A stretch of 64,000 nucleotides of DNA from Nonomuraea sp. SYSU D8015. GTDB lineage: Bacteria; Actinomycetota; Actinomycetes; Streptosporangiales; Streptosporangiaceae. The stretch spans positions 471 through 64,470 of the forward strand of contig NZ_MU084033.1 in assembly GCF_008065375.1 (NCBI RefSeq), written 5' to 3'. The position numbers and the translations under genes were made by a program. Position 1 is the stretch's first letter. Each line of letters opens with the position of its first letter. Below the pieces are notes generated by a model, which saw nothing but the letters and a program-made list of their open reading frames with translations, ran no database searches and had not been told where the DNA came from. Positions 35,601 through 43,860 of this stretch are shown piece by piece.

Positions 35601-35629
35601 TCGCGCAGGTCCTGTTCGAGGCTGCGCAT
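32615..35629 (-). CDS. FAD-linked oxidase fused to 4Fe-4S and CCG domains (GlcD/GlpC-like)
   Basis: A 1004-residue protein. The N-terminal half is a PCMH-type FAD-binding domain (P-L-A-S-R-G-G-G-T-S-L-A-G, then G-G-M-I-G-N-D-A-C-G-S) plus an FAD-oxidase C domain with H-G-D-G-T. A ferredoxin-like region follows (C-V-G-V-G-K-C, then C-L-A-C-K-G-C-K-S-D-C-P), then the CCG cysteine-rich repeats typical of GlpC/heterodisulfide reductase subunits. This fused design is known for D-2-hydroxyacid (lactate or 2-hydroxyglutarate type) dehydrogenases that pass electrons to the respiratory chain. The start at 35629 is preferred (GGGGGAT upstream) over the longer frame. It lies 4 bases after poxB. Confidence 0.9.
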   Translation of the reverse strand: MRSLEQDLRERVDGEVRFDAGSRALYATDASNYRQVPLAVVVPRSVEAAVEAVAVCQGHDVPLASRGGGTSLAGQCCTPGVVIDWSKHCGRIIDIDPDGRTVAVEPGIVLDSLNARTREHGLIFGPKPATHDHCTIGGMIGNDACGSTAQAYGKTGDNVVDLEVLTYDGQRFWAGDPPREIAERLRALCDRYADEIRRRFPDIPRRVSGYGLDALLPENGFDLARALVGSESTLVTILRAKLRLVSEPAARCLAVIAFKDVFEAADAVPDLVRHAPMALEGLDDKLIEFQRRKRINADTLDLLPDGGGWLMVQFGGDSDQEATDKARAALDQIDQPAQIFDSSEQADRMWAVRESALASTAWVPLERDTWPGWEDSAVAPERLGSYLRDLHALQQEYGYARSSSLYGHFGHGCVHTRIPFRLDSAPGIERFRAFMERAADLVVSYGGSLSGEHGDGTARGELWPKMFGTALMPAFAALKEIFDPRDRMNPGKLISPTGARPIPLDEGLRLGSDYRPPSEPTQFGYPHDDGSFARAALRCVGVGKCRRDEGGVMCPSYRVTREEAHSTRGRARLLFEMLQGDVIGKGWRSTEVRDALDLCLACKGCKSDCPVNVDMATYKAEFLARHYKHRPRPVAHYSMGWLPIWARLAGLAPVLVNQVTRIPLIGTLGGVARERPLPAFARARFSTSYRRRGPRGPGLRGEVLLWPDTFTDAFHPGIGAAAVRVLEAAGFTVRLPPAAACCGLTWISTGQLGIARKVIQRTVRLLRDDLRRGLPVVGLEPSCTAVFRADAPELFPHDQDVARLRDQTVTLAELLERHHVKLPRIDRPVIAQPHCHQHAVLGFDADKSLLSRAGAQATVLDAGCCGLAGNFGFERGHFAVSMACAEHGLLPALREAPRDALILADGFSCRTQIEHAGTGRQAIHLAEALDAAWRQALPDTLPERVARRPGPPRQASIPPPEELQAQAVAAGLPQAVAPPPAGGVHRRPPTTPTQRAEGTGARTT

Positions 35630-35633
35630 GGTG

Positions 35634-37400
35634 CTATCCCCCCAGTTTCTGGATGCGGTCCTTGAACAGCGTGGTGGCGATGGCCGCCTTGTGGGGCTGG
35701 CCCTTGACGAACGCCTCGGCGAACTTCTTGGCCTGCTCATAGCTGACCTTGCCCGGCATGGGCGGCTCGTTCGGGTCGACATCCACGTCGACGAGCGCGG
35801 GACCATCGTGCGCCAGCGCCTCGGAAATCGCGTTGCGTAGATCCGGCGCCTTGGTGATCTTGGCGCCGAAGCCCTGGCAGGCGCGCGCCCAGACGGAGTA
35901 GTCAGCCCAGGGCTCGGGGAAGCGCACGCCGTGCTCGGGATAGCCCAGCACCATCTGCTCCCACAGGATCTGGCCGAGGGAGTTGTTGTTGTTGATCACG
36001 ACTTTGATCGGCAGCCCATGCTGTGCGGCGGTGAGGAACTCGGCCATCAGCATCGCGAACCCGCCGTCACCCACGTACGCGATGACCTGGCGGCCCGGGA
36101 AGGCGTGCTGCATGGCGATCGCATACGGCAGGCCGGGCGCCATGGTGGCCAGGTTGCCCGACAGGTAGAACTCGCGGCCGCCGCGAATCGTCCAGTGCCG
36201 CGCGGCCCACGTGGCGACAGTGCCACTGTCGCAGGTCAGGATGGCGTCATCAGTGGCCAGCTCGTCCAGGAGCGAGGCGAGGTACTGGGGGGCGATGGGA
36301 TCACGGTCGGGATTGTGCAGCGCACGCATGTCGGAGCGCCACTGGTCCATCTTCGCCTGATACTTCCGCAGGTGGACCTGATCGGTCCGGTGGTTGAGCA
36401 GAGGCAGCAGCGCTTTGAGCCCCTCCTTGGCGTCGCCGACGATCGGCACGTCCGTGGGCACTCTGGTGCCAGCCCTGGTGGGCTCGGCCTCCAGTTGCAC
36501 GAACCGTGCCTGCCCCGGTTCTGGGAGGTGCTTGGTGTAGGGAAAGTTGGTCCCGATCATGAACAGCACGTCCACGTCGTCCACCAGTTCCTCGCTCGGC
36601 CTGGTGCCCAGCAGGCCCAGGCCGCCGGTGGTGTACGGCGAGTCGTCGGGGACGACGGCCTTGCCGGAGAGCGTCTTGATGATCGGCGCCGCCAGGGCTT
36701 GAGCGACGGCCAGCACTTCGTCCCTCGCATGCCGTGCCCCGGCGCCGACCAGCAGCGCCGGTTTTTGCGCCTCGTTGAGGACCCGCGCAGCCCGTGTCAG
36801 ATCCTCCTGCCGGGGAACGGCCGGCGCCGGCAGGTAGATCGGCGCCGTCTGCGGCGACCTCGCCGGGGCGACATGCTGCCAGGGGTCGGCGTCCGCGTCG
36901 GCCACCTGGATGTCGTTGGGAATCGTCAGATGGGCCACGCCCCGCCTGGCATAGGCGGTCCTGACGGCGATGTCCACCAGCGCGGGCAGCTGAACCGGAT
37001 TGGAGATCAGCGCGTTGTAGTCCGTGACGTCGTCGTAGAGCCGGTCGAGGTGGACCTCCTGCTGGTAGCCGGTGCCGAGCACGGAGGTCTCCTGCATGCC
37101 GGTGATGGCCAGCACGGGCACGTGGTCCATCTTGGCGTCGTAGAGCCCGTTCAGCAGGTGTATCCCACCTGGGCCTGACGTGGCCAGGCACACGCCCAGC
37201 TTCCCGGTCGCCTTGGCGTATCCGGCGGCCATGAACGCGGCCGCCTCTTCATGGTGCACCAGAAAGAACCGCACTCGGTCCCGATGCCGCCGCAATCCTT
37301 CCATGATCCCGTTGATGCCGTCGCCGGGCAGGCCGAAGATGGTGTCCACGCCCCACTCGGCGAGTCTTGAGATAAGGGCTTCCGACGCTATGCGAGTCAT
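35634..37400 (-). CDS. poxB: Thiamine-diphosphate-dependent pyruvate oxidase/dehydrogenase (PoxB-like)
   Basis: A 588-residue enzyme with the three domains of the PoxB/acetolactate synthase family. The catalytic Glu lies in H-H-E-E-A-A-A-F, and the ThDP motif runs V-G-D-G-G-F-A-M to N-N-N-N-S-L-G. PoxB decarboxylates pyruvate to acetate and CO2 and reduces quinone. Other members of the family (oxalyl-CoA or glyoxylate enzymes) cannot be excluded. The ATG at 37400 lies only 10 bases after GGGTAA of an exact SigB/F-type promoter, so the mRNA is probably leaderless. In E. coli, poxB is under the stress sigma factor RpoS, a parallel worth noting. First gene of a three-gene operon. Confidence 0.85.
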   Translation of the reverse strand: MTRIASEALISRLAEWGVDTIFGLPGDGINGIMEGLRRHRDRVRFFLVHHEEAAAFMAAGYAKATGKLGVCLATSGPGGIHLLNGLYDAKMDHVPVLAITGMQETSVLGTGYQQEVHLDRLYDDVTDYNALISNPVQLPALVDIAVRTAYARRGVAHLTIPNDIQVADADADPWQHVAPARSPQTAPIYLPAPAVPRQEDLTRAARVLNEAQKPALLVGAGARHARDEVLAVAQALAAPIIKTLSGKAVVPDDSPYTTGGLGLLGTRPSEELVDDVDVLFMIGTNFPYTKHLPEPGQARFVQLEAEPTRAGTRVPTDVPIVGDAKEGLKALLPLLNHRTDQVHLRKYQAKMDQWRSDMRALHNPDRDPIAPQYLASLLDELATDDAILTCDSGTVATWAARHWTIRGGREFYLSGNLATMAPGLPYAIAMQHAFPGRQVIAYVGDGGFAMLMAEFLTAAQHGLPIKVVINNNNSLGQILWEQMVLGYPEHGVRFPEPWADYSVWARACQGFGAKITKAPDLRNAISEALAHDGPALVDVDVDPNEPPMPGKVSYEQAKKFAEAFVKGQPHKAAIATTLFKDRIQKLGG

Positions 37401-37410
37401 GCCGGCGCCC

Positions 37411-37435
37411 TTACCCCCATGTCGCCGCCCCATAC
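37411..37435 (-). promoter_or_regulatory. SigB/F-type promoter of poxB, exact GTAT-N15-GGGTAA
   Basis: On the minus strand GTAT (37435-37432) and GGGTAA (37416-37411) are exact. The ten bases between GGGTAA and ATG read GGGCGCCGGC, almost the same as before the kinase gene at 45143 (CGGCGCCGGC). Transcription would begin within a few bases of the start codon. Confidence 0.75.
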
Positions 37436-37460
37436 GGAGGCGGGAAGCCGCCTCACTCCG

Positions 37461-38060
37461 TCAGGGAGATTGCGAGTTCTGCCTGTGCAGGAGCAGCATG
37501 GCGGCGTCATCGGCAGCGGGCCGCCGGTATGAGCCACCAGATCGGCCCGCGATTCGTCCAGCGCGGTTTTGCGGATCCCTGGCCAGGAGCAGCAGCACGC
37601 GTTCGGTGAGTGGGTAGAAGCCGCCGCCGGGATCGCGCGTCTCGATGACACCATCGGTGTAGCGCAAGATCTGGTCGCCGTCGGAGAAGGAGACCCGCTG
37701 CGGTTTCGGGCCGCTTGGTCTGAGGGAGGGAGGAAGCCTTTGTCACCGTAGGCGGCCTCACGGAATGCGCCCAGCACCCAGGCCTGCGGTCTCCACCGCC
37801 TCCAGCCCCCTTGCCCTGTACGTCGCTGGCCAGCAGTCGCATGCCGTATGCGGTGGTGACGACTTCCTACAGACCCCCACCGATCCGGGTCGCGGTCATG
37901 GCGGAGTAAACGACAGCGCCACGGTGACATCGTTGGCGCGGCGGGGCACCGGGCGCAGCGGCACGCACTGGGCGGCCTCGGCGACCATGAGCACGGCCAG
38001 TTCACGCTCATGGCGCGACACCTGATGTCGCGCAGCAGAAAGTCGTCGATACGCAGGCGT
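37461..38060 (-). pseudogene. PP2C/SpoIIE-type phosphatase remnant
   Basis: Scattered frames match the intact phosphatase at 58633. They include E-A-A-Q-C-V-P-L-R-P-V-P-R-R-A (37900-38030), L-A-S-D-V-Q-G-K-G near 37830, V-L-G-A-F-R-E-A-A-Y-G-D near 37760 and R-Y-T-D-G-V-I-E-T-R-D near 37660, ending D-D-A-A-M-L-L-L-H-R at 37475. Frames switch several times and the middle third (about 90 residues) is missing. It diverges from no intact gene and is dead. Confidence 0.7.
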
Positions 38061-38325
38061 GGCATCCAGACCGTCACAGAAAGTGCCAGATCCTGAGCCT
38101 GCTCGCGAGCCGAAGGGAGCAGCGAGGTCCGGGGCGCCGCCACGCTCGGCGGTCGGGCGGAAGGCTTGGGGACATGGCCGAGTGGTTACCCCGGACACGA
38201 GCCCCGTGTGGCGAATGGCATCCATGCGCACTGTTATCGTCGGCAGCTGCAGGGTGTGGCTCAGGCCTTCGCGACGACATCGCCGCCACGGAACAGCGGC
38301 GGCGATGTCGGGATGGCGAATGGCC

Positions 38326-39120
38326 TCAGGACGCGCTTCCGGACTCGCCGATGTCACCCTCGGCCTCGATCCGCTCCTTGCGGACCTCCTCGGAGACGAC
38401 TTCCTCGTCGGTGACCTCCTCCTTGGTCAGCCGGACCCGCTCCTTGGGAACGGTCGTCTTGGAGACCGTGGGTCGCTCCGCATGCAGGACAACCTCATGT
38501 TCAGCCTCGCTGATCTCCGGCCCGGACAGTGCTGCGTCGCGATTGGCGTCCGTGATCGGCTCGCGTTCGACGCGTGCCTCTTCACGCGATATAGGAACGC
38601 TGACCTGCTGCTCCTCCGTGACGACGTACTTACGCAGCCGTGCCCGGCCGGTTTCGTATCTTTCGGTGCCCACCTGCAGTTGCTCTTCGGAGCGGGTCAT
38701 CGCCTCGTCCGTGGCTCCGCCCATGCGCTCACGTTCGCGCTCCCCGGCGGTGTGCGCCCAACCGCCCGGAGTGGGCTCGTTGGCCTGCTGCCAGGCCTGA
38801 CCCCAGTCGATGCCGTAGTAGCGGTACAGGTCCCGTTCCTGGTCAGGAGACAGGTGCCCGCCCGCCTCGACGTCCACGCAGGGCGCATCCTTGATGCGCT
38901 CCCTGTCGTACGGCACCTCGACGTGGTCCTGAACGAATTCGGCGTCTTGCAGTGGCACGAACGTCTCTCTGGTGCCGAAAAGGCCGGTTCGGACGCACAG
39001 CCATTCCGGACGGTTTGTCATTTCGTCGAGGAATACGTGCTTCGCTTCCCCGACTCTATGTCCCATGGTGTCGAAGACTGGGTGGTTGAGCACCATGGGG
39101 ATCTGCTCCCGGGTGATCAT
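38326..39120 (-). CDS. PRC-barrel and DUF2382 domain protein
   Basis: A 264-residue cytoplasmic protein. The N-terminal PRC-barrel part contains D-T-M-G-H-R-V-G-E-A-K-H-V-F-L-D and W-L-C-V-R-T-G-L-F-G. The C-terminal DUF2382 domain is highly charged (E-E-Q-Q-V-S-V-P-I-S-R-E-E-A-R-V-E-R-E, then K-E-R-V-R-L-T-K-E-E-V-T-D-E). Such proteins are common in actinobacteria and are often stress- or desiccation-induced; no function is proven. ATG 39120 follows GAGGGGAG. Upstream on its strand, GTTT and GGATAG spaced by 16 bases may be a weak SigB/F-type promoter. Confidence 0.9.
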   Translation of the reverse strand: MITREQIPMVLNHPVFDTMGHRVGEAKHVFLDEMTNRPEWLCVRTGLFGTRETFVPLQDAEFVQDHVEVPYDRERIKDAPCVDVEAGGHLSPDQERDLYRYYGIDWGQAWQQANEPTPGGWAHTAGERERERMGGATDEAMTRSEEQLQVGTERYETGRARLRKYVVTEEQQVSVPISREEARVEREPITDANRDAALSGPEISEAEHEVVLHAERPTVSKTTVPKERVRLTKEEVTDEEVVSEEVRKERIEAEGDIGESGSAS

Positions 39121-39869
39121 GCCTTCTCCCCTCTTTTCTTCATGGTTGCCCTATCCGCGGGTGAGGGAAGAGAAACAACCTCCAGGGCACCTCAAGGGAG
39201 ATCTATCGCAAAACTCATACAATGCACTTGAATCTATTATGGAAGAGTCAAATATTCGGCCCTTACCCCTTTTGGGGCGTCCCATACTGAAACTCTCTCA
39301 ATGGATGCTGGGCTTCGGGAGAGCCGCCCCAGCCGTCGCCGGTACGGCCATCTGCCGGCCCGTCCCAGAGGGAGTTCTGTCGACTACGCCCGTTCTGCGT
39401 CTGGATAGCCAGCGTCTACGGACGATAGCCCCCCGGCAGTGTGGACAACCGGAGTCCGGGTTCGCTGAGGATGCCACATCCAACCAGGCGTTTGAGCCTG
39501 GCGTGCACACTGTCGGTGTTTTCCGATCTATCTCCTGTTCAGCATCCGGCACTTCTCCTCGGCGCGCGGCCCGTCCGGCGCCTGCTCCACGACCGCAAGA
39601 GTCTGCTGTAGATGGCGGGAGCGAGTCCTGATCAGGGGCGGGTCGGACAGGTCGCCGATAATCTCCAGCCCAGGTTCGACATAATTCCGCACCTAGACGA
39701 GTAAGTCGGAACTCGTTCGGGTGCTCCCAGGCTGGGCCGAGCCGCGAGGTAGGCGGTCTGGTGTCCAGGCTCCCGCACCCGCGCAAGATCGATGCCATTA
39801 CGGATGTCGCTCACTGAGGCGTCCGATCACCGCCAGCACGGTTCTTCACCTGCCTGTGACGCTGAAGCC
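39121..39869. other. 750-bp spacer with an A+T-rich patch
   Basis: Bases about 39200-39310 are markedly A+T-rich. Minus-strand frames across 39300-39800 carry a C-P-H-C-R-G pair but no recognised family and no start site. The region likely includes the promoters of the flanking divergent genes. Confidence 0.35.
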
Positions 39870-40355
39870 ATGAGTACGGCGAATGTGACCGACAAGCAGA
39901 CTGACGGCCCGCCTGCCGGGGACCGATGGCAGGACGCCTGGACGGTGATGGAGAAGTTCTACCGGGCCGAGGCCGCGTACGTGGCCGCGGGCGGGTTCGG
40001 CAAGGCTAGCTATGACGAGGTCGCCGCATATCTGGACCCTGAGGTCGTCCTGTATCAGGCTCCCGGCTTGCCTTTCACGGGGACGGGGACGTGGCGAGGA
40101 CGTGACGGGCTGGAGCGGTTCCTGGCCGCTTTCAGCGAGACCTGGGCATCCATGGAGTTCCTGGAGCAGGAACACTGGGGCGACAGGGACACGGTGGTGG
40201 TACGGAGCCGGGTACGGTTCCGCGCTCGTGCAACTGGCCAGGAGATCGACACGCTGATCATGCAACTGATTCGGGTACGGAAAGGGCGCATGCTTGAATG
40301 CCGGCCGTTCTACTGGGATCCCGCCGCCATCGCCGCCGCGACCTTGCACGCGTAG
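39870..40355 (+). CDS. SnoaL/NTF2-like nuclear transport factor fold protein
   Basis: A 161-residue protein of the SnoaL-like (NTF2 fold) group. After a flexible polar N-terminus come a long helix (W-T-V-M-E-K-F-Y-R-A-E-A-A-Y) and strands D-E-V-A-A-Y-L-D-P-E-V-V-L-Y-Q-A and W-R-G-R-D-G-L-E-R-F-L, typical of the fold. Members act as small ester or ring cyclases or ligand-binding proteins. The start at 39870 is preferred; the frame is open upstream to 39792 without conserved sequence. An IS982 transposase lies 100 bases downstream. Confidence 0.8.
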   Translation: MSTANVTDKQTDGPPAGDRWQDAWTVMEKFYRAEAAYVAAGGFGKASYDEVAAYLDPEVVLYQAPGLPFTGTGTWRGRDGLERFLAAFSETWASMEFLEQEHWGDRDTVVVRSRVRFRARATGQEIDTLIMQLIRVRKGRMLECRPFYWDPAAIAAATLHA

Positions 40356-40459
40356 AGCCCTGGGCCGAAGGAGGGGACAGCCGACCGCAGTGTTCCCGCA
40401 CGTTACCGGCACGTAGACACCTACCTGGCGGCTCGGCACAGCTTCGGGAGTAGCGGGCC

Positions 40460-41389
40460 ATGACGAAGGGTGTTGAAGATCGGTTTGTGACAACAGACCT
40501 CAACACCCTTCTCACCGCACTCTACGTCAAGATCGATGACTGGCTCGGTGCTCCCGGCACGCCCGCCCGCATCGGTCGCCCGCCCAAACTCACCGACGCC
40601 GAACTGCTCACCCTGGCCATCGCCCAAGCCCTGCTCGGCATCCGCTCCGAGACCCGCTGGCTGCGCTTCCTGCCGGTGCACCTGCCCGGCGCCTTCCCCT
40701 ACTTGCCTGGCCAGTCCGGCTACAACAAACGCCTGCGCGCATCGCTGCCCCTGATCCAACGCGCTATCCGCGCCCTGGCCCGCGACACCGACCTGTGGAC
40801 CGACCCGGTCTGGGTCGTGGACTCCACCCCGGTTGAATGCGGCCGCTCCCGCCCCACCGTTCAGCGCTCGGAGTTGGCCGGCTGGGCCGGCTACGGCTAC
40901 TGCCGCTCCCACTCGCGGTTCTTCTGGGGCCTGCGCCTGCACCTGGGGTGCACTCCTGCCGGATTACCGATCACCTGGGCCCTGGCTACTCCGAAACTCG
41001 ACGAGCGTCAGGTGCTGATGGCCGTCCTCGACCACGACCCCCACCTGCTCATCGAGCGCCCCGGCCTGCTGATCATTGCTGACAAGGGCTACGTCTCCGC
41101 CGGACTCGACGCCTACCTGGCCGAACGCGGCGTGCACCTACTCCGGCCCTCCTACCGCAACCGCGCGCCCCGCCCAGGTGACCAGTTCCTCAAACCGATC
41201 CGCCAGCTCATCGAGTCAGTCAACGACACCCTCAAAGGCCAGCTCGATCTGGAGTTGCATGGCGGGCGCAGTCCGTTGGGCGTCGCGGTTCGCATCGCCC
41301 AACGGATCCTGGCGTTGACTGCGGCGATCTGGCACAACCGCGCCACCGGCCAGCCCATCGCCCGTTCGTTGATCGCCTACGACCACTGA
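40460..41389 (+). CDS. IS982-family transposase
   Basis: An intact 309-residue DDE transposase. The N-terminus has R-P-P-K-L-T-D-A-E-L-L-T-L-A-I-A-Q and F-L-P-V-H-L-P-G. The catalytic core has V-V-D-S-T-P-V-E-C (Asp), I-A-D-K-G-Y (Asp) and L-I-E-S-V-N-D (Glu), typical of IS982. It is uninterrupted, unlike the transposases at 1-9 kb, so this element may be the most recent arrival. I could not identify the terminal inverted repeats with confidence, so the element ends are not given. Confidence 0.9.
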   Translation: MTKGVEDRFVTTDLNTLLTALYVKIDDWLGAPGTPARIGRPPKLTDAELLTLAIAQALLGIRSETRWLRFLPVHLPGAFPYLPGQSGYNKRLRASLPLIQRAIRALARDTDLWTDPVWVVDSTPVECGRSRPTVQRSELAGWAGYGYCRSHSRFFWGLRLHLGCTPAGLPITWALATPKLDERQVLMAVLDHDPHLLIERPGLLIIADKGYVSAGLDAYLAERGVHLLRPSYRNRAPRPGDQFLKPIRQLIESVNDTLKGQLDLELHGGRSPLGVAVRIAQRILALTAAIWHNRATGQPIARSLIAYDH

Positions 41390-41847
41390 CCGAACTGCGG
41401 ACTTGCTCGTCTAGAGCCACGCAACCTTGGCCGGCCTCGGCTTATGTGCAGCCCGAGTAGGACGCCAGCGGAACGCATACAGCAAGGGCCAGCGCACCGA
41501 CAAGGATGGTGCGCCGGACGCCGCCGTAGACGGATGCGAACGTGGGGCCCAGCGTGGGTATCTACCCTTCGGGGCCGCTGTATGCCGGTTGTGTGCTGAT
41601 CGTCCACGGTGGCCCCAAGTGAGGCATAAGCGAGAACCGCCCGCCTCTGAAGCCACGGCCAAAATGGTAGAGGAACACGCATGGACTGCCGGTATCAGGC
41701 GTTTCCTTGATGGAGGCCGTCAAACGCTGTTGATCTTCGTGGGAAGGCGTGCACGGATGGGCAGCCAGCCGGCACGAGCGTTGATGCAGACGGTTGGAAG
41801 CGAGGGGCGAGGCACTCTGCCAGGTTGGCCTCGCCCTGCTCCGGTAG
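41390..41847. other. Spacer downstream of the IS982 transposase
   Basis: About 450 bases, presumably including the right end of the IS. No gene or repeat was recognised. Confidence 0.3.
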
Positions 41848-42144
41848 TCAGGTCTGCTGCCTGTTGATCCGGAACGACACATCGCCGCCCGGCGTGTAAT
41901 TGACGTCGAGGTACTTGTCGTCGAGCCTTGCGGCAGCCACAGGGTCCAGGAAGACACGAATTCCCTTCGTTTCGACCACCTGGTCGCCGGCGTCCGGGCC
42001 GCCGGTGATCGCGACCGCCAGTTTCCCTTCTTGGCCGTTTCCCCGTGGGGCGATGCGAAGTCCTGCTTGATCGGGGTGGTCAGCGCGCGAGGTCAGGGCT
42101 CGCACGAGATCTGCCGCATTATCGGTAAGACTGAGCATGAGCAT
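41848..42144 (-). CDS. HesB/IscA-like iron-sulfur biogenesis fold protein
   Basis: A 96-98-residue protein of the HesB-like domain family. The sequence L-T-D-N-A-A-D-L-V-R-A-L, the strand A-V-A-I-T-G-G-P and K-G-I-R-V-F-L-D-P-V-A-A-A-R-L-D-D fit the fold. The three conserved cysteines that carry the Fe-S cluster in true IscA proteins are missing, so it is a cluster-free relative, as is common in actinobacteria. AAGGAG lies 2 bases before the first ATG and 8 before a second ATG at 42138; the second is the better start. An exact SigB/F-type promoter lies 178 bases upstream. Confidence 0.75.
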   Translation of the reverse strand: MLMLSLTDNAADLVRALTSRADHPDQAGLRIAPRGNGQEGKLAVAITGGPDAGDQVVETKGIRVFLDPVAAARLDDKYLDVNYTPGGDVSFRINRQQT

Positions 42145-42322
42145 GTCTCCTTCTGCTAGGTCCGTACGCCCTCGCCTATCTCATGCTGGCTGCCGACGTC
42201 TGCCACTCCTTCGGCCTTCCATGCGTGCTTAACGGTGAGTGCGCTCTGGCAACGACGTGGCGCCACCGAGGAGCGCCGGTTGACGTCTGCCTTGAGGCCG
42301 AACCGTACTGTCCTGGCTGCGG

Positions 42323-42347
42323 TTACCCCTTCGTTCCGGGTCCATAC
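42323..42347 (-). promoter_or_regulatory. SigB/F-type promoter, exact GTAT-N15-GGGTAA
   Basis: On the minus strand GTAT (42347-42344) and GGGTAA (42328-42323) are exact. The next gene on this strand is the HesB-like gene, giving a 5' leader of about 170 bases. It overlaps no coding sequence except shadows. Confidence 0.65.
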
Positions 42348-42376
42348 AGGGCCCGCAAGCTGCCGCCGGCATCTGG

Positions 42377-42853
42377 CTATGACGTGCTTGGGCTGATCCG
42401 CGGCGTGCCGTCGAGCACATTGCGTCCCGCGAGAGGCTCGCTCAGTTTGACGAGGGTCTGTTTGCGGACGGCGATCTGGACGCATACCGGGTTCTGGACC
42501 TTGGGGTCCGTTCCCTCATACAAGGTGACTGTGACGCTGTCGGGAGCGTAGTGGACGTCTACCCGGTCGAGAACAGCACACGGAGCGACGCCGGATGTCC
42601 AGGTGATGTGGAGGCCTCTGCCCCCGCTGACGGGCTTGGCCGCCGTCCAGGAGATCGGCGAAGGATGGCGGGCATCACCGTAGGCGACCACGGGTGTGGG
42701 TGCCGGGCACGGTGTGGGCGGTTTCGGGGTGGGCTCCACTGGTGGTGGCGCGAAGGTCGGTGTGGGGCTTGCCTCGCCGAGGGCCGTGCCGGACCCGCAA
42801 CCGTTGATCAGCGCCAGGCATAGGAGCAAGGCTGCCGCGCCTCTGGCGGCCAT
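42377..42853 (-). CDS. Lipoprotein of unknown function
   Basis: A 158-residue exported lipoprotein. The lipobox is L-I-N-G-C with Cys19 following a short hydrophobic helix. A Pro/Thr-rich linker follows (about residues 28-55: P-T-P-T-F-A-P-P-P), then a beta-rich domain with two internal Cys (P-C-A-V, V-C-V-Q) that may form a disulfide. No named family. GAGGAGG precedes the ATG. An exact SigB/F-type promoter lies 29 bases upstream, in the gap after the sigma factor gene. Confidence 0.8.
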   Translation of the reverse strand: MAARGAAALLLCLALINGCGSGTALGEASPTPTFAPPPVEPTPKPPTPCPAPTPVVAYGDARHPSPISWTAAKPVSGGRGLHITWTSGVAPCAVLDRVDVHYAPDSVTVTLYEGTDPKVQNPVCVQIAVRKQTLVKLSEPLAGRNVLDGTPRISPSTS

Positions 42854-42882
42854 GACATCCTCCTCACGTCGGGCTCTCGCGG

Positions 42883-42907
42883 TTACCCGCCGAAACCGGT
42901 GTCATAC
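42883..42907 (-). promoter_or_regulatory. SigB/F-type promoter of the lipoprotein, exact GTAT-N15-GGGTAA
   Basis: On the minus strand GTAT (42907-42904) and GGGTAA (42888-42883) are exact and sit between the sigma factor stop and the lipoprotein ATG. This makes the lipoprotein an independent target rather than only a readthrough product. Confidence 0.75.
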
Positions 42908-42947
42908 CGCTCAGACAGTGGCCGAAGGGCTCGGCGGACGCGTCGCC

Positions 42948-43748
42948 TCATACGGTTTGCATCTGCTGGCGCAGTTCACCGCAGGCTTTGGCCTCCAGCC
43001 GGGAGACGTGCACTTGCGAGACACCCAGCGTGGTCGCGATCTGGGACTGGGTCTGATTGCCGAAGAACCGCATCAGCAGGACTTCGCGTTCCCTTTCTGG
43101 GAGTTCGCCGAGCAGCGGCCACAGCGTGATGCGTTCGACGATGAGGTCGAGGTCCGTATCCGGCTGTGCCACCGTCGACTCGTCGCGGCGGTCGTTGTCC
43201 TCGCTGATGATGGCGTCCAGTGACAGGCAGCTGTAGGCCTCGTCGGCTGCGAGGCCTTCGTGAGCCTCTTCCACCGACACATCGAGCTCCTGGGCCAGTT
43301 CCTGCGGGTTGGGGCGGCGTCCGAGTCTTTGCCCGAGTTCGTCGCACGCCGCATGAACCAGAATTTTGAGGTTCTGCACTCGGCGGGGCACGTGTACCGC
43401 CCAGCCCGTGTCGCGGAAGTGCCGCCGGATCTCCCCGAGGATCATCGGGACGGCGTACGCGGTGAACACATGTCCCCGCGTCACGTCGTAGCCGTCGATG
43501 GCCTTGACCAGGCCGACGTTGCCGGACTGGAGGAGGTCCTCCAGGGACTCCCCCCGGTTGAGGAAGCGCTTGGCGAGCCTCGTGACCAATCCTTGATGGC
43601 GCACCGCCAGGTCGTTACGGATTCGGTCCCTGGCGGGATGGCCGGGCGGGAGGGCGGCGAGCTCCTCGAACAGCAGTTTCTCCGCCGGGTCGTACCATCC
43701 GTCTTCAGTGTGAGCTTGCTCCGACGTGACAGGCGTTGTCTTAGGCAT
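42948..43748 (-). CDS. RNA polymerase sigma factor, SigB/SigF family
   Basis: A 266-residue group 3 sigma factor. Region 2 reads L-E-D-L-L-Q-S-G-N-V-G-L-V-K-A-I-D-G-Y-D and F-T-A-Y-A-V-P-M-I-L-G-E-I. The region 3 start is V-H-V-P-R-R-V-Q. Region 4 ends with the helix-turn-helix T-Q-S-Q-I-A-T-T-L-G-V-S-Q-V-H-V-S-R-L-E. Such factors direct general-stress or sporulation genes from GTTT/GTAT-type and GGGTA-type boxes. The ATG at 43748 follows GGAGGCGAC; the frame runs further up to 43874 without conserved residues. Two palindromes lie upstream. An RsbW-like kinase gene lies 900 bases away. Confidence 0.95.
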   Translation of the reverse strand: MPKTTPVTSEQAHTEDGWYDPAEKLLFEELAALPPGHPARDRIRNDLAVRHQGLVTRLAKRFLNRGESLEDLLQSGNVGLVKAIDGYDVTRGHVFTAYAVPMILGEIRRHFRDTGWAVHVPRRVQNLKILVHAACDELGQRLGRRPNPQELAQELDVSVEEAHEGLAADEAYSCLSLDAIISEDNDRRDESTVAQPDTDLDLIVERITLWPLLGELPEREREVLLMRFFGNQTQSQIATTLGVSQVHVSRLEAKACGELRQQMQTV

Positions 43749-43776
43749 GTCGCCTCCAGGTTGACCCTCACATCCA

Positions 43777-43791
43777 GTTGCAGTATGCAAC
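43777..43791. promoter_or_regulatory. Palindrome GTTGCA-GTA-TGCAAC upstream of the sigma gene
   Basis: A perfect inverted repeat, 6-base arms and 3-base centre, located 29 bases before the sigma factor ATG on the minus strand. It shares its core with the site before marR at 31007, so the sigma gene may be a target of that MarR protein. Confidence 0.6.
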
Positions 43792-43860
43792 ATTTTCCGT
43801 ATGCATGGAATAAAGCGCCGGAAATTTTCGAGCATCGACACTTTTGTGCCTACAGCAAAT

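Noticed and set aside
38186..38210. Further regulon promoter before the PP2C remnant
   Set aside because: GGGTAA is present but the box 15 bases upstream reads CACA, so only half the motif matches.
38160..38240. tRNA-like opening GGCCGAGTGGTTA
   Set aside because: No anticodon arm or T-arm consensus follows, so it is not a tRNA.
40380..41440. Terminal inverted repeats for the IS982 element
   Set aside because: Only short matches such as CCGCAGT were found, too weak to place the element ends.
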